Below, one piece after another: positions 45,375 through 52,588 of a DNA stretch of 64,000 nt. The notes under the pieces are model-generated. The model did not search any database, had not been told where the DNA came from, and was given only the letters and a program-made list of their open reading frames with translations. The translations under genes and the position numbers were made by a program. Each line of letters opens with the position of its first letter. The first letter of the stretch is position 1. The stretch is from positions 29,192 to 93,191 of the forward strand of contig CAYSYA010000009.1 in NCBI GenBank assembly GCA_964435285.1, given 5' to 3'. This stretch comes from GCA-2718035 sp964435285 (GTDB lineage Bacteria; Bacteroidota; Bacteroidia; Flavobacteriales; TMED113).

Positions 45375-45972
45375 TTTCTTTTGAATTCTTGTCAATTATA
45401 AATGTGTCAGGCTCACAAATTCCAATTAACACAATTGGTACAGTTATTAAATTATTATAGGGTTTAAAATACTCTTGAAATTTTTCAAAGGTACCTATTG
45501 CGCTATCAAAATTTCCAGCTTTTTTTAATTTTTCAGTAGCAACAATTATAACTCCCATTTCGGTTTGAATATCTTTTTTTACATGATTTAATTCACTCGC
45601 CAGTACAGGCTTCATAATATTATGAGCTGTTGCTTCCTGATGATTAAAAGCAACTTCAATAGAAATTTTATTTTTTGCAAAATCTAATCTCCATCTACTC
45701 CTGTTTCCTTGATTATATGGGGGCTCTTTGAAAAGACTACTTTCAGAAACCCACCCTAAGTATGTTAACTTGTGTTTTAATATATTATTAATTGGCTCTG
45801 AAAGACTTTTAATATTTATTCTTTTACTTTTACTTTTGTTAAATTCTTCAATTAAATCAGAATCTGAAATTGAATTAAGACAAGAAATTAACTCATCGTA
45901 ATCAGATTTAAAATATATATCATTTTCAACTAAAAGATTAGCGTGTCTATGATAAAAATATTCTAGTTTCAT
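45361..45972 (-). CDS. BglII/BstYI-like type II restriction endonuclease
   Basis: A 203-residue protein that looks like the BglII-family endonucleases. The active-site spacing fits: D97 in RWRLDFAKNKISIEVAFN and E106, nine residues apart, as in BglII (D84/E93); the position of BglII's Gln95 is Ala108 here. The basic patch RSRWRLDF is also family-like. Together with the C5-MTase it would make a complete type II restriction-modification pair in convergent orientation, overlapping by 14 nt. I am fairly sure of the fold and less sure of the cut site. Confidence 0.75.
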   Translation of the reverse strand: MKLEYFYHRHANLLVENDIYFKSDYDELISCLNSISDSDLIEEFNKSKSKRINIKSLSEPINNILKHKLTYLGWVSESSLFKEPPYNQGNRSRWRLDFAKNKISIEVAFNHQEATAHNIMKPVLASELNHVKKDIQTEMGVIIVATEKLKKAGNFDSAIGTFEKFQEYFKPYNNLITVPIVLIGICEPDTFIIDKNSKEIKFY

Positions 45973-46035
45973 ATGAAAAATGTATATTAATTATTAATTA
46001 ATAAGAACTCATAAGGTAATTTAAGTATTTTAAAT

Positions 46036-46401
46036 TTATTTATTCATTGTTTTTTTTACATTAATCCAATCTTTTTTAAGTATTTTATCTTTGCGTAATT
46101 TTTCTTTTTTCCACTGACGAAGTTTTTTATTTCTTTGAATCATATCATTGATTTGCTTTGGATACATTTTTATTCTTTTTTCATTTGGATTTAAATCAAT
46201 ATCCTCTTTTATTAATTCTAAATACTCACTTCGATATTTATAAGTTAGTTCCGAAAATAAACTAGCGGCAATCCAAGATTTAATTCCATCTGTCATGTAT
46301 TTATGTAACTTAACTAAGTCATCAATATAACTTCGATTATCCCATTTAGTTTTTTTTAATTGTTTTTTTATAAACGGTGACTTTATATTTGAATATTTCA
46401 T
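46036..46401 (-). CDS. Small basic hypothetical protein
   Basis: A 121-residue protein of unknown function, Lys-rich throughout and probably helical in its second half (residues 85-120, RNKKLRQWKKEKLRKDK). It contains no winged helix or other regulator fold that I can recognise. It is co-directional with the endonuclease, 63 nt upstream of it, so it could be part of the restriction locus, or the first core gene after it. It is divergent from the DUF6787-like gene with a 27-nt gap, so the two share a very short promoter region. Confidence 0.5.
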   Translation of the reverse strand: MKYSNIKSPFIKKQLKKTKWDNRSYIDDLVKLHKYMTDGIKSWIAASLFSELTYKYRSEYLELIKEDIDLNPNEKRIKMYPKQINDMIQRNKKLRQWKKEKLRKDKILKKDWINVKKTMNK

Positions 46402-46428
46402 AATTATTTATTTTTATATTTATACTAT

Positions 46429-46740
46429 ATGTTAAAGTTGTTTCAAAAACTTAAATCTAAATGGGGGATAAATTCCAATTTTCAGTTTTTCATCATAAAC
46501 CTTGTTTTTGCAATTAGCGGTTTTAGCTCTTTATTAATATCAAGGCCGTTGTTGAGTTTATTTGGAATAAACAATGATTCTCTTAATTGGTATTTATATT
46601 ACCCACTTAGAATTTTAATTATTTTTATTGCCTATCAGTTCACTCTTTTAATAGTTGCTTTTATATTTGGACAATTTGATTTTTTTTGGAAACAAGAAAA
46701 AAAGATTTTAAAAAGAATAGGATTTAAAAAATTTTTATAA
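46429..46740 (+). CDS. DUF6787-like small membrane protein
   Basis: A 103-residue protein with two to three membrane helices: residues about 20-38 (QFFIINLVFAISGFSSLLI) and 59-80 (LRILIIFIAYQFTLLIVAFIFG). The layout K-W-x-I-(N/D)-S-N-x-Q near the N-terminus, PLRILIIF in the middle and FGQFDFFWKQEKKILKRIG at the end agrees with a small family common in Bacteroidota (DUF6787). Function unknown. It is a useful marker of core genome just past the restriction island. Confidence 0.75.
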   Translation: MLKLFQKLKSKWGINSNFQFFIINLVFAISGFSSLLISRPLLSLFGINNDSLNWYLYYPLRILIIFIAYQFTLLIVAFIFGQFDFFWKQEKKILKRIGFKKFL

Positions 46741-46741
46741 A

Positions 46742-46927
46742 CTATTGACTGCCTGATTTTTTTATGTCCATATTTCTTTTATATAATTCTAAAAGAAATG
46801 ATTCCTCAAAAGTCATATCATCTATAATTTCATCATTATAGTTCTTCTGTTTACACAAGAAACTTTTTCTTTTGATTTTATTACTCAAAGAATTCTTTAA
46901 ACTTTCTTTATTTTTTTTATTTTTCAT
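46742..46927 (-). CDS. Very small charged hypothetical protein
   Basis: A 61-residue frame with a basic N-terminal half (NKKNKESLKNSLSNKIKRK) and an acidic-hydrophobic second half (DDMTFEESFLLELYKRN). No family recognised and the coding status is uncertain. It lies between the DUF6787-like gene (convergent, 1 nt apart) and the GC-rich structured element, which on the minus strand would form its leader. Confidence 0.35.
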   Translation of the reverse strand: MKNKKNKESLKNSLSNKIKRKSFLCKQKNYNDEIIDDMTFEESFLLELYKRNMDIKKSGSQ

Positions 46928-46956
46928 AATACAATAATTTAGAATTTAACATTATT

Positions 46957-47075
46957 GCATCAATTAAAAATAGTGAATTGATTACCATATTATTTTAGGA
47001 TGACCACCTCACATCTTTTTTCCACCGGCGCCCTGGCTAGGGTCGGTTGGCATACTTTTAAGTAACTCTTGATGC
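46957..47075. ncRNA. GC-rich structured element, possible non-coding RNA
   Basis: A sharply GC-rich patch (47001-47055) in AT-rich surroundings. On the plus strand CCACCG (47022-47027) pairs with CGGTTGG (47044-47050, one bulge), and inside it CCCT (47031-47034) pairs with AGGG (47039-47042). TACTT/AAGTA forms a hairpin at about 47053-47064, and ATCAATT/AATTGAT another at about 46959-46985. The whole is closed by GCATCAA (46957-46963) with TTGATGC (47069-47075). It starts 22 nt after the DUF554 stop. I recognise no RNA class. A tRNA, tmRNA and SRP RNA were considered and do not fit. Confidence 0.5.
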
Positions 47076-47097
47076 TATTACAAAATTAAGAAATTTA

Positions 47098-47793
47098 TTA
47101 AATACCTAATTCTTTTTTTATAAAAAATAATAAAACCAAAACTAGAAGTGAAGGAAGCATATTAGTTGGGTTGATTTTTTTGTAACCTAATATTTTTAAT
47201 CCAATTGCTATTATTAAAACACCCCCTACTGCACTTACGTGATCGATTAATTCTATTGGTAAAAAATCTTTATAATAAAAAATAAGAATAGTTATTCCTC
47301 CTTGGAAAAGGAGCATTGGAAAAACAGAAAACAAAACACCAATTCCAAAAGCCGATGCTAATATTATTGAGCTAATACCATCCATTACAGATTTAGTATA
47401 TAGTATGTCAGGTGTTTTTCCCAAGCCCTCATCGATAGCCCCCACAATAGTCATTGATCCTATACAGAAAAGTAAGAATGCTGTAACTATTCCGTCCGTA
47501 AATTTTGCGTCCTTAACATTAATTTTAATTTTAATTTTTTCTGTAAAATTTGTAATCAATTTATCTAAATTACAATACTCACCATACATTGTTCCAAAAA
47601 CAAGAGATAGAAACATTAATATAAAATCTGAACTTTTTATAGACATACTTAGGCCTAAAACTAAAGTGAATAAACCCATGACAAAAAAAACTTTTTTGTT
47701 TAGTTCGGGGCTAATTATTTTTTTAAATGCAAGACCTATTGTACTTCCAATTAAAACTGTAACAACATTGAATAGTGTTCCAAATGGAATCAT
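47098..47793 (-). CDS. DUF554 membrane protein
   Basis: A 231-residue, strongly hydrophobic DUF554 (YdfK-like) protein with about seven helices. The start MIPFGTLFNVVTVLIGSTIGLAFKK and central TAFLLFCIGSMTIVGAIDEGLGKTPDILYTKSVMDGISSIILASAFGIGVLFS (read in parts) are typical family features. It is presumed to be a transporter or channel-like protein; substrate unknown. Downstream of aspS by 8 nt on the same strand. Confidence 0.88.
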   Translation of the reverse strand: MIPFGTLFNVVTVLIGSTIGLAFKKIISPELNKKVFFVMGLFTLVLGLSMSIKSSDFILMFLSLVFGTMYGEYCNLDKLITNFTEKIKIKINVKDAKFTDGIVTAFLLFCIGSMTIVGAIDEGLGKTPDILYTKSVMDGISSIILASAFGIGVLFSVFPMLLFQGGITILIFYYKDFLPIELIDHVSAVGGVLIIAIGLKILGYKKINPTNMLPSLLVLVLLFFIKKELGI

Positions 47794-47801
47794 ATTGTGA
47801 T

Positions 47802-49544
47802 TTATTTTGTTTGTAATCCCAACTCATTAAGTTGGTCGCTATCTATTTTGGAAGGAGCATCTAACATGACATCTCTTCCTGAATTATTTTTTGGGAAAGC
47901 AATAAAGTCTCTAATACTATCTGAACCTGCAATGACGGCACAAATTCGATCAAGACCAAATGCTATACCGCCGTGAGGGGGGGCGCCATATTCAAATGCT
48001 TCCATAAGAAACCCAAATTTTTCATGTGCCTCGTCATCACTAAAGCCAAGTAAATTAAAAACTTTTTGTTGTAATTCTTTGTCATGAATTCTAATGGAAC
48101 CTCCTCCTATTTCTGTACCATTTAAGGCCATATCATACGCATTTGCTCGAACCATTTTTGGATCACTTTCTAATAACTCCATATCTTCAATATTGGGTGA
48201 AGTAAACGGGTGATGCATAGCATGATATGTTTTAGTTTCTTCGTCAAATTCAAATAAAGGAAAATCTGTTACCCAAACTGGTTTATATAAATTAGGGTCC
48301 CTAAGACCTAATCTTTCCGCAACTTCTAATCTTAAATTTCCAATAGCATTTATAGTAACTGATTTTTTTCCTGCTAAAATTAAAAGCATATCTCCATCAC
48401 TTGCACCACTAATTTCTTTCCATAACTTTAATGCACTTGCATCAAAAAATTTATCGACTGATGACTTATTTTTGCCACCCTCATTAAACTTACAGTAAAT
48501 CATTCCAGTTGCCCCAATTTGTGGTCTCTTAACCCAGTCCGTTAAACTATCTATTTGTTTTCTGGTAAACTCTGCACCACCAGGAACAACAACTCCCAGT
48601 ACTGTTTCAGCACTATCGAAAACATTAAATCCTGAACCTTTACAAACTGATTCTAAATTTTTTATTTTCATCTCAAACCTTAAATCAGGCTTATCAGTCC
48701 CATAGTATCGAATGGCATCAGCGTAAGTCATCCTAGGTACTTCATCAATTTTAATTCCTTTTGTTTCAAACAAAATATTTTTCATCAAACCCTCAAATGT
48801 TTTTAAAATATCTTCTGTTTCTACAAATGCCATCTCACAGTCTATTTGAGTAAATTCAGGCTGACGATCAGCTCTAAAGTCCTCGTCCCTAAAACATTTT
48901 ACAATTTGATAATATTTATCATAGCCAGAAACCATTAACAGTTGTTTAAACGTTTGTGGAGATTGGGGAAGTGCATAAAATTCTCCTTGATTTAATCTAG
49001 ATGGAACAACAAAATCTCTAGCTCCTTCTGGAGTTGATTTAATTAGTACTGGTGTTTCAATCTCTAAAAATCCTTGATTTTTTAAATAAGATCTTGTGTG
49101 AAATGCAACTTCCGATCTAAGAATTATATTATTTTTAACAGGTTCTCTACGAAGATCTAGGTACCTATACTTCATTCTTAGGTCATCTCCTCCATCAGTT
49201 TGATCTTCAATAGTAAATGGTGGAGTTTTTGATTCATTTAAAATGATAATTTCTCCTACCTCAACTTCAATTTCTCCAGTTTTCATTTCTTTATTAATTG
49301 AAGATCGCTCAATTACTTTACCTACAATTTGAATAACAAACTCTCTTCCTAAACTTCTTGCTTTTTCACATAGTTCAGAATTTGTTTCCATACTAAAAAC
49401 AAGTTGTGTAATTCCATACCTATCCCTCAAATCAATAAAGGTCATTCCTCCTAAGTCCCTAGATTTTTGAACCCAACCACATAATGTAACTTTTTTTCCA
49501 ATATGGTTTTTTCTTAACTCACCATTGTTTGCTGTTCTATACAT
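47802..49544 (-). CDS. aspS: Aspartyl-tRNA synthetase
   Basis: A 580-residue class IIb synthetase with an OB-fold N-terminus (MYRTANNGELRKNHIGKKVTLCGWVQ, RDLGGMTFIDLRDRYGITQ), motif 2 FRDEDFRADRQPEFTQID, the bacterial GAD insertion (residues about 300-420) and motif 3 GIAFGLDRICAVIAGSDSIRDFIAFPKN. Length is normal. Likely the discriminating type for Asp given that a separate asnS is present. The gene is divergent from tadA and shares the operon with DUF554. Confidence 0.96.
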   Translation of the reverse strand: MYRTANNGELRKNHIGKKVTLCGWVQKSRDLGGMTFIDLRDRYGITQLVFSMETNSELCEKARSLGREFVIQIVGKVIERSSINKEMKTGEIEVEVGEIIILNESKTPPFTIEDQTDGGDDLRMKYRYLDLRREPVKNNIILRSEVAFHTRSYLKNQGFLEIETPVLIKSTPEGARDFVVPSRLNQGEFYALPQSPQTFKQLLMVSGYDKYYQIVKCFRDEDFRADRQPEFTQIDCEMAFVETEDILKTFEGLMKNILFETKGIKIDEVPRMTYADAIRYYGTDKPDLRFEMKIKNLESVCKGSGFNVFDSAETVLGVVVPGGAEFTRKQIDSLTDWVKRPQIGATGMIYCKFNEGGKNKSSVDKFFDASALKLWKEISGASDGDMLLILAGKKSVTINAIGNLRLEVAERLGLRDPNLYKPVWVTDFPLFEFDEETKTYHAMHHPFTSPNIEDMELLESDPKMVRANAYDMALNGTEIGGGSIRIHDKELQQKVFNLLGFSDDEAHEKFGFLMEAFEYGAPPHGGIAFGLDRICAVIAGSDSIRDFIAFPKNNSGRDVMLDAPSKIDSDQLNELGLQTK

Positions 49545-49616
49545 AAAATATTATTTGCTGTAAAAGTACAAAAATGAGATAATAAATTAGGTCTTGTTTC
49601 TATTTTACATAAATTT

Positions 49617-50078
49617 ATGTTTATGATAGATATGGATGAGTTTTATATGAGAGAGGCGCTGAAGGAAGCCAAAAAAGCGTTTCAAGAAGATGAGGTGCCT
49701 GTGGGCGCAATCATTGTGCACAATGATACTATAATTGCCAGAGGGTATAATATGTGCGAAAGATTAAAAGACCCTACAGCTCATGCTGAAATGACAACCA
49801 TAACTTCAGCATGTAATTATCTTCAATCAAAATATTTAAATGAATGCACAATGTATGTGACATTAGAACCATGTGTAATGTGTGCCGGTGCTTTATTTTG
49901 GGCTAAAATTGGAAAAGTTGTTTATGGGGCAAGAGATGAAAAGGAAGGCGCTTTCTTAATTGGTAAAAATATTATGCATCCTAAAACAAAAATAAAAGGG
50001 GGAATCTTAATGGGAGAATGTGCTTATTTGTTGACCTCTTTTTTTGAAAAAAAACGTAAATTAGATAAAAAAAAATAA
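49617..50078 (+). CDS. tadA: tRNA adenosine(34) deaminase-like nucleoside deaminase
   Basis: A 153-residue zinc deaminase of the CDA fold, expected to convert A34 to inosine in tRNA-Arg. The zinc and catalytic site is HAEMTTI followed by PCVMCAGALFWAKI; YGARDEKEGAF is the usual follow-up segment. Initiation could also be a few codons later (MDEFYMREAL). It ends 4 nt before the bacilliredoxin gene. Guanine deaminase-type relatives share this fold, so the substrate is likely but not proved. Confidence 0.88.
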   Translation: MFMIDMDEFYMREALKEAKKAFQEDEVPVGAIIVHNDTIIARGYNMCERLKDPTAHAEMTTITSACNYLQSKYLNECTMYVTLEPCVMCAGALFWAKIGKVVYGARDEKEGAFLIGKNIMHPKTKIKGGILMGECAYLLTSFFEKKRKLDKKK

Positions 50079-50082
50079 CTAT

Positions 50083-50496
50083 ATGTATCCAGAAGAAGTA
50101 TGTACACCAATGAGAGAAGAATTAACCTCTGCGGGATTTCAAGAACTAAGAACAGTTGAACAAGTCGACGAAATGTTAAATAAAAAAGAGGGGACTGTGC
50201 TAGTTTTAGTAAACTCCATTTGTGGATGCGCGGCAGGTTCATGCAGGCCTGGTGCTTTATTGTCTCTAGAAAATGATAAAACACCTGATTTTTTAACCAC
50301 AGTTTTTGCTGGCCAAGATAAAGAAGCAACAGATAGAGCACGCGCCTACATGTTACCTTTTCCACCATCTTCACCTTCCATTGCTTTATTCAAAGATGGC
50401 GAATTAGTTCACTTTGTTGAAAGGCATAATATAGAAGGTCATTTAAAAGAAGCTATTGCAGAAAATCTTTCTGCAGCTTATGACGAATTCTGTTAG
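50083..50496 (+). CDS. BrxA/BrxB-family bacilliredoxin
   Basis: A 137-residue thioredoxin-fold protein of the YphP/YqiW family with the CGC active-site motif (SICGCAAGSCRPG, residues about 45-57) and start MYPEEVCTPMREELTSAGFQEL. In Firmicutes these remove bacillithiol from proteins; Bacteroidota with bacillithiol-like thiols use them too. The conserved PPSSPSIALFKDGELVHFVERH segment supports the family call. It follows tadA at a short distance and its end overlaps gatC by 4 nt. Confidence 0.9.
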   Translation: MYPEEVCTPMREELTSAGFQELRTVEQVDEMLNKKEGTVLVLVNSICGCAAGSCRPGALLSLENDKTPDFLTTVFAGQDKEATDRARAYMLPFPPSSPSIALFKDGELVHFVERHNIEGHLKEAIAENLSAAYDEFC

Positions 50497-50789
50497 TTTT
50501 TCTTTAAAACTTTTGGGACTTTAATATAGCTCGAGTCTTTTTCAGGAGCATTCTTAAGAGCATCTTCAACACTTAGCATGCCCTCAACTTTATCTTCCCT
50601 CATGACATTAGTCACATCTTCATTAATATAAATTAGGGGCTCAACTCCTTCTGTATCAACTTCTTTTAGTTTATCAACAAAACCAATCATTTTCTTAAAG
50701 TCTTCAACCATTTCCATTTTTTCTTGTTCAGAAAACTCAAGTTTAGATAACTTGGCTAATCGCTCTACAGTGGATTTGTCAATTTTCAT
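50493..50789 (-). CDS. gatC: Asp/Glu-tRNA amidotransferase subunit C
   Basis: A 98-residue GatC protein that stabilises the GatA-GatB amidotransferase, making Gln-tRNA (or Asn-tRNA) from the misacylated forms. It has the typical VERLAKLSKLEFSEQEKMEMVEDFKKMIGFVDKLKEVDTEGVEPL line-up (read in parts) and ends APEKDSSYIKVPKVL. GatA and GatB are elsewhere. Convergent with the bacilliredoxin gene and divergent from trpS. Confidence 0.93.
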   Translation of the reverse strand: MKIDKSTVERLAKLSKLEFSEQEKMEMVEDFKKMIGFVDKLKEVDTEGVEPLIYINEDVTNVMREDKVEGMLSVEDALKNAPEKDSSYIKVPKVLKKN

Positions 50790-50811
50790 TTTATTATTTT
50801 AATATAATATT

Positions 50812-50851
50812 ATAAACTTTATTGATTAATTCATAAAATTATAAAGTTTAT
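50812..50851. repeat. 11-bp inverted repeat between gatC and trpS
   Basis: ATAAACTTTAT (50812-50822) is exactly inverted as ATAAAGTTTAT (50841-50851) with an 18-nt spacer. It lies in the divergent promoter region, 40 nt before trpS. A protein-binding site is possible, but the AT-rich setting makes chance pairing more likely than for the pepA-ribE repeat. Confidence 0.55.
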
Positions 50852-50891
50852 TTATGATAACATTTTTCTATATTTAATTAAAAGAAAACAA

Positions 50892-51860
50892 ATGGCAAGA
50901 ATATTAACTGGCATACAAAGTTCCGGAGTTCCGCACCTGGGTAATGTGTTGGGCGCAATAATACCTGCCATAAAAATGTCAAAAATTACTGAAAATGAAT
51001 CTCTTTTTTTTATCGCCGATCTTCATTCATTAACAAGTATAAAAAATGCAGAACTAATTAAACAAAATACTTATGCTACCGCTGCTGCATGGTTATCATT
51101 TGGTTTTGATACTGATAAAAATATTTTTTATAGACAATCTGATATTCCTGAAGTGACTGAACTTATGTGGATTTTAAATTGTTTTACTCCTTATCCAATG
51201 CTTGCAAATGCTCATTCCTTTAAAGATAAATCAAGTAATTTGTCAGACGTAAATTCAGGTTTGTTTACCTACCCTGTTTTAATGGCCGCCGATATTCTTC
51301 TTTACGACGCAAATATTATTCCAGTTGGAAAAGACCAATTGCAACATGTTGAAATGACTAGAGATATTGCGGGTAGCTTTAATCATTTAATGGGTGAAAC
51401 ACTCATCCTACCAGAATCCCAAGTGTCGGAAAATGTAATGATAATCCCGGGTGTTGATGGTAGAAAAATGAGTAAATCTTATGATAATACTATTAATTTA
51501 TTTGCAGACGAAAAGAGTCTAAAAAAACAAATAATGAAAATTGTTACTGACTCATTAGAGCTTGAAGACCCAAAAGACCCTAGTAAGTGTAATGTTTTTA
51601 ATATTTACAAATTAATTGCTAACGATGATGAAATAAAGAGAATGGAAACAAACTATATGGAAGGGGGCTTTGGTTATGGCCACGCAAAAATTGCATTGTT
51701 AGAATTAATTTTGAAAAAGTTTTCTAATGAAAGAAAAATCTATTTTGAATTAATGAATGACACTGAAAAAATCGAATTTAAATTAAAAGAAGGATCAGAA
51801 AAAGCTAAAAAAATAGCTTCCTCTGTCCTTCAAAGAGTAAAAAGTAAATTAGGAATTTAG
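50892..51860 (+). CDS. trpS: Tryptophanyl-tRNA synthetase
   Basis: A 322-residue class I synthetase that charges tRNA-Trp. The start MARILTGIQSSGVPHLGNVLGAI carries the HIGH-like HLGN, followed by MAADILLYDANIIPVGKDQLQHVEMTRDIA and the KMSKS motif GRKMSKSYDNTI. Full length. Its end overlaps the peroxiredoxin stop by 4 nt in convergent orientation, so the two genes have no intergenic terminator. Confidence 0.96.
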   Translation: MARILTGIQSSGVPHLGNVLGAIIPAIKMSKITENESLFFIADLHSLTSIKNAELIKQNTYATAAAWLSFGFDTDKNIFYRQSDIPEVTELMWILNCFTPYPMLANAHSFKDKSSNLSDVNSGLFTYPVLMAADILLYDANIIPVGKDQLQHVEMTRDIAGSFNHLMGETLILPESQVSENVMIIPGVDGRKMSKSYDNTINLFADEKSLKKQIMKIVTDSLELEDPKDPSKCNVFNIYKLIANDDEIKRMETNYMEGGFGYGHAKIALLELILKKFSNERKIYFELMNDTEKIEFKLKEGSEKAKKIASSVLQRVKSKLGI

Positions 51861-52486
51861 TGTCTTGATAAATAATCTGCGACACCGTCATGACTTTCCT
51901 TCATTCCTTCTTTTCCTGGCTCCCAATTAGCTGGGCAAACTTCACCATTTTCTTCGTGAAAAATTAAAGCATCTAAGATTCTTAATGCTTCATCAACATT
52001 TCTACCAAGTGGTAGATTATTTACTAATTGATGTTGAATAATTCCTTTTTTATCTATTAAGAATAATCCTCTATATGCTATCATTGAATTGCTTGCAACA
52101 AGACACCCTTCATCATCATAATCATATTCTCCATTCAATACATCATAAGCATCAGAAATAGTTTTGCTAGTATCTGCAATTAACGGATATGTTATTCCTT
52201 TAATCCCACCATCATCTTTAGATACCTGCAACCACCCCCAATGTGTTTCAGCGGTGTCTGTAGAGCATGCAATAATTTCACAATTTCTTTTTTTAAATTC
52301 ATCAAGTTTTTCTTGAAATGCATGTAGCTCAGAAGGACAAACAAATGTAAAGTCCTTTGGGTAGAAAAATAAAATAACGTAGTTCTTATCTATGAATTGT
52401 TCTAATGAAAATTCACTTACAGTGTCCCCTCCATTTACAACTGCGTTAGCAGAGAATTTTGGTGCTTTTGTACCTACTAGTCCCAT
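51857..52486 (-). CDS. 2-Cys peroxiredoxin
   Basis: A 209-residue AhpC/TSA peroxidase that reduces hydrogen peroxide and alkyl hydroperoxides. The peroxidatic Cys is in FYPKDFTFVCPSELHAF and the resolving Cys in EVCPANWEPGKEGM near the C-terminus, so it is the typical 2-Cys type. Length fits the family. No reductase partner is adjacent. A terminator for the metalloprotease gene lies just upstream of it. Confidence 0.94.
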   Translation of the reverse strand: MGLVGTKAPKFSANAVVNGGDTVSEFSLEQFIDKNYVILFFYPKDFTFVCPSELHAFQEKLDEFKKRNCEIIACSTDTAETHWGWLQVSKDDGGIKGITYPLIADTSKTISDAYDVLNGEYDYDDEGCLVASNSMIAYRGLFLIDKKGIIQHQLVNNLPLGRNVDEALRILDALIFHEENGEVCPANWEPGKEGMKESHDGVADYLSRH

Positions 52487-52546
52487 AGTTTAAATAATTT
52501 ATAATTAATAAAAACTAAAATATAACATTTATTCTTTTTGGCAAAA

Positions 52547-52573
52547 GAAAAGGCCTCGCTTGGAGGCCTTTTC
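52547..52573 (-). terminator. Intrinsic terminator of the metalloprotease gene
   Basis: An 11-bp perfect stem GAAAAGGCCTC / GAGGCCTTTTC with a 5-nt loop, ending in TTTTCTTTT on the minus strand, 16 nt past the stop codon at 52589. The symmetry allows weak action on the plus strand, where no gene needs it. Confidence 0.9.
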
Positions 52574-52588
52574 TGAAGTGCAAAAGAA

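Noticed and set aside
38066..45972. dnd or BREX system
   Set aside because: No DndC, DndD, DndE, BrxC or PglZ-like gene is visible; one DGQHR motif is not enough.
46957..47075. tRNA, tmRNA, 4.5S/SRP RNA or FMN riboswitch
   Set aside because: No T-loop, tag frame, SRP GGAA/GCA apical loop or FMN core order can be found; only a partial CCACCGGCG likeness to FMN elements.
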